Positions 1 through 8,300 of a stretch of 11,869 bases of DNA are shown here, one piece after another. A program made the translations under genes and the position numbers. Within the stretch, counting starts at the first letter, position 1. Each line of letters starts with the position of its first letter. The notes beneath the pieces were generated by a model. The model did no database searches. It saw only the letters and a list, made by a program, of their open reading frames with translations, and was not told where the DNA came from. Origin of the DNA: Desulfuromonadales bacterium (GTDB lineage: Bacteria > Desulfobacterota > Desulfuromonadia > Desulfuromonadales > BM103); assembly GCA_030640215.1 (NCBI GenBank), contig DAOWJU010000129.1:1-11869 (forward strand), read 5' to 3'.

Positions 1-1918
1 AGATGCTGGCAAGGTTCCCTCCCGAACTGGAAAAATTACCAGCCGGACCACGACCCGCAGTTGTCGAACCGACATTCGCATAAACGTGACGCATGACAGA
101 ATCGCCCGGTGGGAGTTCTTGATCATACTCGGCAACTACGGCAAGCCCGGCGTTGACGACCTGTTCCTGAATCTGGGTGGTTAACTCTACGGGACTGCCC
201 GGCGCCAACTCGAGAGCAACCTGAATGACGTTACTGTCAACCGTAGGCATAAACCTGAATTTGACAATTCCACCACCGACCAGACCGAAGCCAACAAACA
301 TCAAAACCGCACAGGCCACAGCGACAGTCGTATAGCGATTCTCCAGGCAAAGATCTAGGGTCCTCCGGTACGGCCCGTTAATGAATTTCTGCAGAGCGCT
401 GCCGAAACGCCGTCGGTTTTTATCGAGGATGCCCAATAAACCACCTGGAGCCTGCCGAGGCTTACCGATCGACAGGTGAGCAGGTAGAATAAAGAGGCCT
501 TCTATAAGTGACACCAGCAGAATAGTTATGACAATCGCCGGGATCACCATGATGAACTTACCCATGATGCCGCTGGTAAAGAGCAAAGGTAAAAAGGCGG
601 TTACCGAGGTCAGGATCGCAAAGACCACCGGTTGGGCAACCTCGATCGTGCCATCAATGGCCGCTTGCAGATAGGGTTTGCCGGTTTGTCGGTGTTCATA
701 AATATTCTCACCGACGACAATCGCATCATCGACCACGATGCCAAGTGCCATGATAAAAGCAAACAGCGAGATCATGTTGATCGAGACATCGATTGCCGGC
801 ATGAAAAGCAGCGCACCGCAGAACGAGATAGGGATGCCAAGCATGACCCAGAGCGCCAGGCGGATTTCCAGGAAAAGGCTGAGCGTAAAAAAGACCAGCA
901 CCAGTCCGATCATGGCATTTCTGACGAGGAGATCTTTACGGCTTTTGAAAAGTTCCGAATTGTCGTTCCAGGTGGCCAGTTTGACTGATTCCGGGAGCTG
1001 ACGTCGTTTGGCCTCGACATATTTTTTGACTGTGTCGGCAATCTCCGTCGGCTTCTGGTTACCAACCCGGTAGACCTTGGCCATAGCTGCTGGCAAACCA
1101 TCAAAGAGCCCGAACTGGTCAGTCTCCTCGAAGCCATCCTGAACGGTTGCAATGTCACCGAGAGTGACTTCTGTACCATCAGCAGTGGTCAGAACAACAA
1201 TACTGGCGTATTCGTGGCCGACATAGCGTCGTTCCTTGGTTCTGACGAGAATCTCGCCGGCACCGGTTTTTATTGTCCCGCCAGGAAGATCGAGAGACGC
1301 CTGACGAACCCGTTGTGCAATCTGGTCAAAAGTCAGACCATAGCGACGCAGGTTGGTTTCATCGATCTCAATAGAAATTTCATAGGGCCGGACACCACTC
1401 AGATCAACCTGGGTGATATTCGGTTCCAGCAGCAGTTCATCACGGACCTGCTCAGCGAGCTCTCGTAAGCTGCGTTCCGGTAGCTTGCCGTAAACAACCA
1501 CGGAGATGACCTCACGCCGGTTAAGCATCTTGCTGACCACCGGTTTTTCGGCATCCTGGGGAAAAGTGATGACCCGGTCAACCTCACTCTTGATGTCCTG
1601 CAGGACCAGGTCAATATCTGCATCAGTCGTAATCTCTGCAGTGACAACCCCGTAACCTTCGGCAGCCACGGATTTAACCTGTTTGACACCATCGACCCCG
1701 GTCAGATTTTCCTCAATCTTGAGAATGACCCCCTCTTCAACCTCTTCCGGGCCGGCACCGGGGTAAGCCACGCTCACCTGAATACGATCAAGGGTTATGT
1801 CCGGGAAAACTTCCTGCTTGATGCTGAAACCGAGGATCAATCCCCCAACGATTAAGACCAGCATCAACAGATTGGCGGCGACGTGATTCTCCGCCATCCA
1901 GCGAATTGCACCGTTCAT
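1..1918 (-). CDS. RND efflux pump inner-membrane permease, AcrB/HAE1-like (3' part outside window)
   Basis: This is a proton-driven inner-membrane pump that exports drugs, lipophiles or similar compounds through a tripartite envelope channel. The frame opens at ATG 1918 and stays open to the left edge, giving 639 codons of a protein family usually about 1030-1050 residues long. TM1 lies at about residues 13-31 and is followed by the periplasmic start VFPDITLDRIQVSVAYPGAG, typical of RND pumps. TM2 begins near residue 335. The TM4 motif GIVVDDAIVVGENI places two aspartates at 397/398, matching the AcrB proton-relay pair 407/408. TM7 lies at about 530-549, and the second periplasmic half then begins. 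The lysine/arginine partners of TM10-11 would lie beyond the window. The start overlaps the adaptor stop as TAATG, with GGGAGG seven bases upstream. Sequence alone does not show the substrate; a heavy-metal pump (CusA type) is less likely, because the TM4 motif and N terminus are of the HAE1 type. Confidence 0.95.
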   Translation of the reverse strand, partial: MNGAIRWMAENHVAANLLMLVLIVGGLILGFSIKQEVFPDITLDRIQVSVAYPGAGPEEVEEGVILKIEENLTGVDGVKQVKSVAAEGYGVVTAEITTDADIDLVLQDIKSEVDRVITFPQDAEKPVVSKMLNRREVISVVVYGKLPERSLRELAEQVRDELLLEPNITQVDLSGVRPYEISIEIDETNLRRYGLTFDQIAQRVRQASLDLPGGTIKTGAGEILVRTKERRYVGHEYASIVVLTTADGTEVTLGDIATVQDGFEETDQFGLFDGLPAAMAKVYRVGNQKPTEIADTVKKYVEAKRRQLPESVKLATWNDNSELFKSRKDLLVRNAMIGLVLVFFTLSLFLEIRLALWVMLGIPISFCGALLFMPAIDVSINMISLFAFIMALGIVVDDAIVVGENIYEHRQTGKPYLQAAIDGTIEVAQPVVFAILTSVTAFLPLLFTSGIMGKFIMVIPAIVITILLVSLIEGLFILPAHLSIGKPRQAPGGLLGILDKNRRRFGSALQKFINGPYRRTLDLCLENRYTTVAVACAVLMFVGFGLVGGGIVKFRFMPTVDSNVIQVALELAPGSPVELTTQIQEQVVNAGLAVVAEYDQELPPGDSVMRHVYANVGSTTAGRGPAGNFSSSGGNLASI

Positions 1919-3087
1919 TATTTTGCCTCCCGCAACTGCGGCCGCAACAGCATTCCTTCAGCTGCACCGGTAAGGTTCGTCAGGACAATCTTCTCACCGG
2001 CATTCAGTCCTGATCGGATCAGGACTTCATCACGTTCCCGGCGAACAATTTCGACCTCACGAATATGCAACCGGTTTTCCTCGTCAACAATCCAGATGGT
2101 GTCGTGATCGTGCAAAACACCACGCGGCACAGCAATAACATCAGAGATTTCTTCGCCCTGAAGATGAACCTCAACGAACATACCGGGCAAGAGATCATTC
2201 AGAAGTTTCCCCTCAGTGTCCTGAGCATAAGGATCAGAAACTGTGACCACCACGCGCGCCATCCGGTTGCGTGGGTCGATTTCGCCCATGGCTCTGGTTA
2301 TTTCTCCGTGCCACTGAAATATCTGCCCGCCGGATTGCAGTTCAATAGTAGCCAACGAACCTCCCTGTGTCGTACCGCTGCGTGGCACCTGCAACCAGAC
2401 AAGTTCATCAAGGGGAAGTGGTACAACTATTTCTATCTGGTCTACCCCGGCCACTGTCGCTACCGGAGCTCCGGCATTAATAAACTGACCAATTTCGAGC
2501 TGCTCGCTGCGTACGTAACAGTTGAAAGGTGCGAACACCCTGGTCCGTTGCAGATTGAGTTCGGCCTGTTTGACATTGGCTTGAGCGGCATCGCGCTGCG
2601 CCCTGGCACTTTTCAACTGGGGCTCATAGATGACCAGTGAATTAGGCTCTGCACTACTATCACTGTTCAGCGCATGCCATTCTTTGCGGGCCAGTTCAGC
2701 CAGATTTTCATTGCGCAGCAACTCAAGTTCAGCCTGAGCAAGATTCGATTGAGCCAGAGCGATCGCCAATTGATAGTCAACATCTTCGATGGCAAAGAGC
2801 AAGTCCCCCTTCCGGAAGATGCCACCGGCAACCATCTGCGGAGCAATCTCGCTAACGCGGCCTTTAACCTGGGGCGTAATAGCAACTTCGTAACGCGACT
2901 GGGCGCTCCCGGTACCACTCACGATAACCTGGCGGCTGGCTTTAACCAGCTCTACCACCTCAACCAGGGGGCCTAAGTAAGGTGTTTCATGAGGCTTGGG
3001 GGCCTTGCGTGACTTAACCAGAACAAAGGTCAACACCAGGGCAATCACGATTACCAGAATTGGCAATAGAACTCTTTTTATCTTCAT
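1918..3087 (-). CDS. RND periplasmic adaptor (membrane-fusion protein, HlyD/AcrA family)
   Basis: This 389-residue protein should link the RND pump to the outer-membrane channel in the periplasm. Residues 7-24 form one hydrophobic N-terminal segment with no lipobox, so it is probably an uncleaved inner-membrane anchor. Residues about 66-101 are the first half of the lipoyl (barrel-sandwich) domain, with GRVSEIAP and FRKGDLLFAIED. Residues about 104-182 are an alanine/glutamine-rich alpha-helical hairpin, interrupted near 141-150 by a serine/asparagine-rich turn. Residues about 183-213 form the second lipoyl half (RVFAPFNCYVRSE...GAPVATVAG). Beta-barrel and membrane-proximal domains follow, with the LLPGMFVEVHL signature near the end. 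The start overlaps the stop of the upstream TolC-like gene as TAATG; AAAAGGA lies nine bases upstream. The stop overlaps the pump start in the same way, which suggests translational coupling and fixed stoichiometry. Confidence 0.95.
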   Translation of the reverse strand: MKIKRVLLPILVIVIALVLTFVLVKSRKAPKPHETPYLGPLVEVVELVKASRQVIVSGTGSAQSRYEVAITPQVKGRVSEIAPQMVAGGIFRKGDLLFAIEDVDYQLAIALAQSNLAQAELELLRNENLAELARKEWHALNSDSSAEPNSLVIYEPQLKSARAQRDAAQANVKQAELNLQRTRVFAPFNCYVRSEQLEIGQFINAGAPVATVAGVDQIEIVVPLPLDELVWLQVPRSGTTQGGSLATIELQSGGQIFQWHGEITRAMGEIDPRNRMARVVVTVSDPYAQDTEGKLLNDLLPGMFVEVHLQGEEISDVIAVPRGVLHDHDTIWIVDEENRLHIREVEIVRRERDEVLIRSGLNAGEKIVLTNLTGAAEGMLLRPQLREAK

Positions 3088-4502
3088 TATTTCTTATCCT
3101 TTTCAAGCTGCAGCCGTGAATTCATCTTGTCCTGCATCCAAGCTCCCCCGAGCGATCTGGCCAGGCTAATGCGATCAGCGAGCAGTTGGCGTTGTGCGCC
3201 AAGCAGGCGGCTACTGATATCAAAATCAGTGCGCTGAGCAGTCAGTACAGGCAGGTAGTCGACCAGGCCAGCAAGATAACGATCCGTGGACAACCTCAGG
3301 GTTGCGCCAGTCGCTTGCGCGGTTTCTGCTAGATGCTCGACACGTCGTTCAGTCGCAAAATTATTGATTAAGGCGTCCTCAACTTCCTGAAAAGCTGACA
3401 GCACTTTTTGTTGGTAGTTAGCCACGGCCTCGCGCAGAGCAGCCTCTTTTCTCTCTACCTCGGCCCGCCGCCTGCCACCATCAACAATAGGCAAAGCCAG
3501 GTTGCCGAGCAGGGACCAGAATTCACCCTTGATCAAGCCTGCGGTAACATCCTGACGAAGAGAACCGTAACCGCCAGAAAAGCTGATCGAGGGGAAACGA
3601 TCAGCAATCGCTGCAGCAACACGGGAGTCAGCGGCGGCAACACGTTGCAAAGCCGCCTGAAGGTCGGGTCGTTGGCTGATCAGGTCAGCGGGAATACCGA
3701 CCGCAAAAAGGGTTGGAGCGCTGGGCAATTGTTCGAGACCGCCACCAGGACTGCGCTCCGGATAGCGACCGATCAGCACAGCGATGGCGTGTTCGGCTTC
3801 AGCCAGGCGAGCTTCAAAAAGATAGCGTGCGGCCTGGGCCCCGGTCAGGTTCTGACGTGCCTGATACATATCAACTGCTGGCACCAAACCCAGGTTGTAG
3901 CGGTTTTCAACACGTGCCACCGTATCAGCAAAAGAGGCAATAGACTGTTCGGTCAGTGCCAGTTGAGCCCGTTGCTCAACAGCAAGAAAGTAGAGGTCAG
4001 TCAATCGCGCTGACAGCCCCAGGTAGAGAGTCTCTACATCTTGACGGCTCGCCGACAGCTCTAATTCCGCCGCCCGGCTCTGTGCCGCCAGCTTGCCCCA
4101 TAGATCCAACTCATAACCGGCCGCCAGTGACAACTGCTGGTTATCACCGATAAAATCGTCCTGCAGACCAGGCTGACTTGTGCGGCTCTGGCTTGCACCA
4201 CCAGCAAGAACCGGTGACTGGGCACTGCGCGTAACTCTAAAAGCGGCTTCGACCTGTTCCAGTCGGGCAATCGCCTGGGTCATCTCCAGGTTCTGAGCGA
4301 AGAGTTCTGTCATCAACCGGTTGAGACGCTCATTATTAAAAACCAACCACCACTGATCGACCGATAACCCCGGCTCATCAACCGCTTGATTTTCCAGATA
4401 TTCCGGTGGTGGAGTCACTGACAGCTCCACCTTGGTGGGGTCATGCAATGAACAACCAGCCAGAACCAGTATCGTGCAGAGGATGCTAAGACGTATCATC
4501 AT
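3087..4502 (-). CDS. Outer-membrane efflux lipoprotein, TolC/OprM (NodT) family
   Basis: This is the outer-membrane exit duct of the tripartite pump, 471 residues long, which is normal for OprM-type proteins. The N terminus is a lipoprotein signal with lipobox LAGC and lipidated Cys17. Ser18 follows the cysteine, so there is no aspartate retention signal and outer-membrane sorting is expected. WWLVFNNERLNRL (51-63) matches the usual start of the first OEP repeat. The second repeat carries the characteristic QRPDLQAALQRVAAADSRVA stretch (277-296), followed by the FPSISFSGGYG beta-strand region. Two start codons lie in tandem (4502 and 4499). I chose 4502 because GGAGG sits seven bases upstream and the start overlaps the regulator stop as ATGA; the alternative removes one residue only. 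The gene lies between regulator and adaptor in one tightly packed operon. Confidence 0.95.
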   Translation of the reverse strand: MMIRLSILCTILVLAGCSLHDPTKVELSVTPPPEYLENQAVDEPGLSVDQWWLVFNNERLNRLMTELFAQNLEMTQAIARLEQVEAAFRVTRSAQSPVLAGGASQSRTSQPGLQDDFIGDNQQLSLAAGYELDLWGKLAAQSRAAELELSASRQDVETLYLGLSARLTDLYFLAVEQRAQLALTEQSIASFADTVARVENRYNLGLVPAVDMYQARQNLTGAQAARYLFEARLAEAEHAIAVLIGRYPERSPGGGLEQLPSAPTLFAVGIPADLISQRPDLQAALQRVAAADSRVAAAIADRFPSISFSGGYGSLRQDVTAGLIKGEFWSLLGNLALPIVDGGRRRAEVERKEAALREAVANYQQKVLSAFQEVEDALINNFATERRVEHLAETAQATGATLRLSTDRYLAGLVDYLPVLTAQRTDFDISSRLLGAQRQLLADRISLARSLGGAWMQDKMNSRLQLEKDKK

Positions 4503-5134
4503 TGAGTCGCCTCCATGCCGGCCGTAGCAAAGTCGAGGAAGAGGTCAACCAGATCATCAACAGGCATCTCGATATCGACATCCTCCGGCACTATGGCGTG
4601 ACGCTCGTGACAGCGCATGATGTGGCTCAGGGAGCCAAAAGTAAAGTGCACCCGCCAGAAAAGAGTCTGACGCGATAATTCCGGCAGCGATAGAGCCAGG
4701 GCTTGAAACAATCGATTCATCAGAGGCTCCATATGATGCATGAAGATCGTCATGGCAACACCACGCGGATCGGCGAGGATCCTGCCAATCAGCGCCAGAA
4801 AATTCTCGCTATCAGAGCCCTGTAGACGTAAGCAGAGAGTTGGCTCGACAAATGTCCGCAGGACCTCTCGGCAAGTTGGTGTTTCTCCGGCTCGTTCGGT
4901 TTTCTCCAACAAAGCTTCAAGCTGGGCAAGGCGGATTTTATTAAGAGGGCTCAGGCGGCGTTCGATGACTGCTTCAAGAAGGGATTCTTTGCTGCCGAAA
5001 TGATAGTTGACCGCGGCCAGGTTGACCCTGGCCTCAGTAGTTATACTGCGCAGCGAGGTGGGATGATAACCATCCCTGGCGAAAAGATGCTCCGCTGCGC
5101 TGAGGATTCTCTGCTTGGTGTCTGGCTGGCTCAT
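4499..5134 (-). CDS. TetR-family transcriptional regulator, PsrA-like
   Basis: This is a DNA-binding repressor, probably of the efflux operon that it heads. With the start at 5134 it has 211 residues. Residues 6-50 are a standard TetR DNA-binding domain: TKQRILSAAEHLFARDGY, then the helix-turn-helix TSLRSITTEARVNLAAVNYHFGSKE. The C-terminal ligand domain includes LALIGRIL and LFWRVHFTFGSLSHIM. That closely recalls Pseudomonas PsrA, a fatty-acid-responsive TetR protein, although this assignment is from memory of the family. An in-frame upstream ATG at 5179 would add 15 residues rich in Phe, Cys and Trp. I prefer 5134 because the likely promoter would start transcription close to 5183, leaving the upstream ATG almost without a leader, and because homologues begin at the SQPDTKQRIL position. 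The binding site GGAG is 12-13 bases upstream of 5134, somewhat far. The stop overlaps the next gene as ATGA. Confidence 0.92.
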   Translation of the reverse strand: MSQPDTKQRILSAAEHLFARDGYHPTSLRSITTEARVNLAAVNYHFGSKESLLEAVIERRLSPLNKIRLAQLEALLEKTERAGETPTCREVLRTFVEPTLCLRLQGSDSENFLALIGRILADPRGVAMTIFMHHMEPLMNRLFQALALSLPELSRQTLFWRVHFTFGSLSHIMRCHERHAIVPEDVDIEMPVDDLVDLFLDFATAGMEATQ

Positions 5135-5180
5135 TGGATTTCTACATCTCCATGGGAAACAAAAAAATAGCAGCGACATT

Positions 5181-5207
5181 CATACGTATGATTTAAACGT
5201 ATGTTTG
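5181..5207. promoter_or_regulatory. Putative double operator for the TetR-family regulator
   Basis: Two symmetrical elements lie side by side upstream of the regulator. One is the perfect ten-base palindrome CATACGTATG (5181-5190). The other is AAAC-N4-GTTT (5195-5206), which on the minus strand reads CAAAC-ATAC-GTTTA. That agrees with the (G/C)AAAC-N2-4-GTTT(G/C) site reported for Pseudomonas PsrA. The seven-base word ACGTATG is repeated at 5184-5190 and 5197-5203, 13 bases apart. The elements overlap the proposed -10 box, the spacer and the transcription start, so binding there would block transcription of the efflux operon. Autoregulation is inferred from position. Confidence 0.6.
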
Positions 5208-5218
5208 AATCAGGTCAA
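5190..5218 (-). promoter_or_regulatory. Putative sigma-70-type promoter of the efflux operon
   Basis: Reading the minus strand, TTGACC (5218-5213) is a five-of-six match to the -35 box, followed by a 17-base spacer and TAAATC (5195-5190), a weak -10 box. Transcription would begin near 5183 and give a leader of about 50 bases before the regulator start at 5134. The weak -10 is compensated by the good -35 and exact spacing. The overlap with the inverted repeat supports the assignment. Confidence 0.45.
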
Positions 5219-5336
5219 GTAAAATTTTCCAGTGAGGGCACAATCGCAAACAGCTTGCTAAAAAGACGCCTGCGTAGCGGCCCTGCCATCATCGAGTAGC
5301 ACAACCATTAATCATTTCAGACACCTTCGTTGCGTC

Positions 5337-5352
5337 TGGCAACTTTCATGCT
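5337..5352 (+). promoter_or_regulatory. Putative sigma-54 (-24/-12) promoter of the DUF748 gene
   Basis: TGGCAACTTTCATGCT matches the RpoN consensus TGGCAC-N5-TTGCW at nine of its eleven specified positions. It has the essential GG and GC doublets exactly ten bases apart. Transcription would begin near 5363, giving a leader of about 23 bases that holds the ribosome binding site GAGG (5372-5375) ten bases before ATG 5386. A competing sigma-70 reading uses GATACT (5361-5366) as -10, but no convincing -35 precedes it. No activator binding site is evident in the roughly 120 bases upstream. Confidence 0.45.
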
Positions 5353-5385
5353 AGCCTTTAGATACTAATTTGAGGATAGGTCATT

Positions 5386-8300
5386 ATGTTCACTTGGAAA
5401 CGTTTTATGCTGGCAAGCGCAGCCACCCTGCTTCTTGCCCTGATTTTCATCGTACTCATCCTGCCAGGCATCATCAGCGACCGCGCCAGCAGTTGGGTCG
5501 CTGAAGAGACCGGCCGGACCCTCGAGATCGACTCGATCAGTATCAATCCATTCAGCCTCAGCGTAGAGGTCCGTAAACTTCAACTAAGCGATACGGATCC
5601 AGGCAAATCATTCGTCTCCTGGGACCTGTTGAGCGTCTCTCTGAGCATGGCATCGCTCTATCATCAGGCTCCGATAATCGACGAACTACGCCTCGACAAA
5701 CCCTACATCCACCTGGAGAGGCAGACGGCTGACCGCTTCAACTTCAGTGATTTGATTCCGAAAGAAGAGCTGGCGACTCCTGGCGATCCCGCTGGCGAAC
5801 CAGCGCGTTTCTCGATTAACAACCTTATGATCAATGATGGCCAGATCGATCTTATTGACAGCAGTCTTGACGAACAAGTCCACCATACGATTCGTGATCT
5901 GCAACTGGTCCTGCCGGTGATCGGCAATCTCCCCTACATGGTCGAAAATCCTGCTCAGCCACTATTTCGGGCAGTCATCAACGATTCCCCGATCAATCTC
6001 GAAGGCAAACTGAAGCCGTTTACCAGCGTTCAGGAGATGCAGTTCGACCTGGTCCTGGATAACATAGATCTGCCATTTTATCTTGGTTACGTCCCGGTCG
6101 ACCTGCCTGTTGTGTTGCGCAATGGCAAACTCAGCCTTGATCTCGACATTCTCTACCGAATCACAGCCGAGCATGGCGGTGAACTTGAGTTGAGCGGGAA
6201 AGTAGACCTGGCCTCACTTGACATATGGGACCGGCAACAGGAGAAGCTCTTTTTCCTGCCGTTGCTACAGGTCGAGATCGCCCCATCTCAACCACTGAGA
6301 CAGGAAGTACACCTCTCAACGGTACGTGTTTACAATCTTGAGGTTCAACTAAAACGGGATCGACAGGGCGAATGGAATCACGCTCGAATGACGCTGGCAG
6401 AAGAGGAGCAAACGCCTTCAGAAGAGCAGAAAGAAGAGACCGTTCCTTTCAAGCTTCTGGTCGATACGTTTGAGATTCGTGACGGGGTGCTCTTCTTTGA
6501 GGACAACCTCCCAACTGGAGGCTTCGATACCGTGGCAAAGGAGATCAATCTCAGTGTCCGGGATTTCGCTCTTGATACAAAGAACGGCATCCCCATCGAT
6601 CTCTCCCTGGCAACAGAGCGGGACGAGAGGGTTAAAATCAACGGCCATTTTATGCTCGCCCCCTTCTCTCTGGATTTACAAACCAAAGTGGTCAATATCG
6701 ATATGGCAGCCTATAATCCTTACTATCAGGACGCTTACTCGGTGCCGCTCGGCGGAAGGCTCGATCTTCAGGCAAATTTGGTGATCAATCCAGAGCAACC
6801 GATGCTGATCAGTGGGGGCATGATCAAGTGGCAGGATGCTTACATGGCCTTCAATAAGCAGGAAGGAATGGGAATTGGCCTGGTTGAGATTTCTGACCTC
6901 TCCTTCGACCTTGACAAGAACCGGCTGGAGGTTGGCTCGGCTCGTTATAAAGACGGTTTGGTCAATTTCTCGCGCAGCCCCGAAGGCCATTGGTCTTTCT
7001 TTTCGAGCAACTTCCCAATCCTGGCCAAATTAACGGAGGCCCCAGACGAGAAACCCGCGCCGGAGGGCACCAAGGAAGGTCCGGGTTTCAGCTATCACAT
7101 CGGCACATTAGCCATCGAGAACTGGGCGTTTGAGATTAACGATAATCTCCCGAAGACCCCTGCCAAGCTGGAAGCTGGCGAATTCAGCCTGACCATTAAC
7201 AATCTGGCGGCACCGGAAAAGATCGAGAGTCCGTTCACCTTTTCAACAACTTTTCAGCGCAAGGGGCAAATCGAAATCAAGGGGACGGCTTCACTCGCCG
7301 AGCAATCGGTTCGCCTGAATACCCACCTCAAAAAAATTCCTCTCTCGACCTTCGCTCCATACGTCGCCGAACAAGCGAACCTGGTTCTTGTTGACGGTTA
7401 CCTCAATGCACGGATGAAGAGCACTATTGACGCTGGTTCCAAGCCATTGCAAGTCACTTACGACGGCGATATCGGCATCAGCCGTTTCCACCTGCTCGAT
7501 AGCCCGCACCGTGAGGATCTGTTGAAATGGGACAACCTGCAATTCGCCGGGATCAATGGTCAGGCAGAACCGTTGAAGGTCGCCATCGAATCGATCACCC
7601 TCAGTGACTATTTCGCCAAAATACTTATTGATGAAGACGCCCGCCTGAATCTTGCAGAAGCTTTCCGCAAGGAGGAGGATGCTAATACCGCTGTTCTGGA
7701 GGAGGTGACCGAAACGAAGGAGAATCCAGAGGAGACATCGGCATCTCAGGATATCAACATCGAAACCATCACTTTACAGGGCGGCCATGTCGATTTCACC
7801 GACCGCAGTCTGCCACGAGCGTTCCGTGCCGACATGCGTGAGTTAGGCGGTCGCATCCAGGGTCTCAGCGCCGACCCGAAAACCCGCGCCGAAGTCGATC
7901 TCAGGGGTCATCTGCGCAACCAATCTCCCCTGGTGATCAGCGGCACAGTCAATCCCCTGGCGGAAGAAGTCTTTCTCGACCTTAAGCTCAACTTCAACGA
8001 TATTGAGCTCAGCCCCCTCTCCTCCTACACCGGAACCTATGTCGGCTACTTGATCGAGAAGGGCAAACTCAACCTGGCTCTGGAGTATTACCTTGAGGAT
8101 GGTCAACTCAAGGCCAACAACAAGATCTTCCTCGATCAGTTCAGCTTCGGTGAATCGGTTGAAAGTGAACAAGCTATCAGCCTGCCATTCAACCTGGCTG
8201 TTGCCCTTTTAAAAGACCGAAATGGCGAGATTCATCTCGACATACCGGTGTCCGGCAGTCTTGACGACCCACAGTTCAGCATCGCCGGAGTGGTCTGGAC

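Noticed and set aside
1931..1950. GC-rich palindrome GCGGCCGC near the adaptor stop
   Set aside because: It encodes conserved-looking C-terminal residues (LRPQLR) and no regulatory role is needed to explain it.
2065..2640. 191-codon open frame on the plus strand
   Set aside because: It lies opposite the adaptor gene, whose family signatures are unmistakable; its product shows no recognisable domain.
3408..4013. 201-codon open frame on the plus strand
   Set aside because: It lies opposite the TolC-like gene and has no recognisable domain or ribosome binding site.
5135..5179. N-terminal extension of the TetR regulator to the ATG at 5179
   Set aside because: The proposed promoter would start transcription only a few bases upstream, the palindrome abuts this codon, and the added residues are unlike family N termini. 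It cannot be fully excluded, since the site for 5134 is also imperfect.
5319..5338. CAGAC/GTCTG hairpin before the DUF748 gene
   Set aside because: Only five base pairs around a ten-base loop, no T-run, and it overlaps the proposed sigma-54 element; probably chance.
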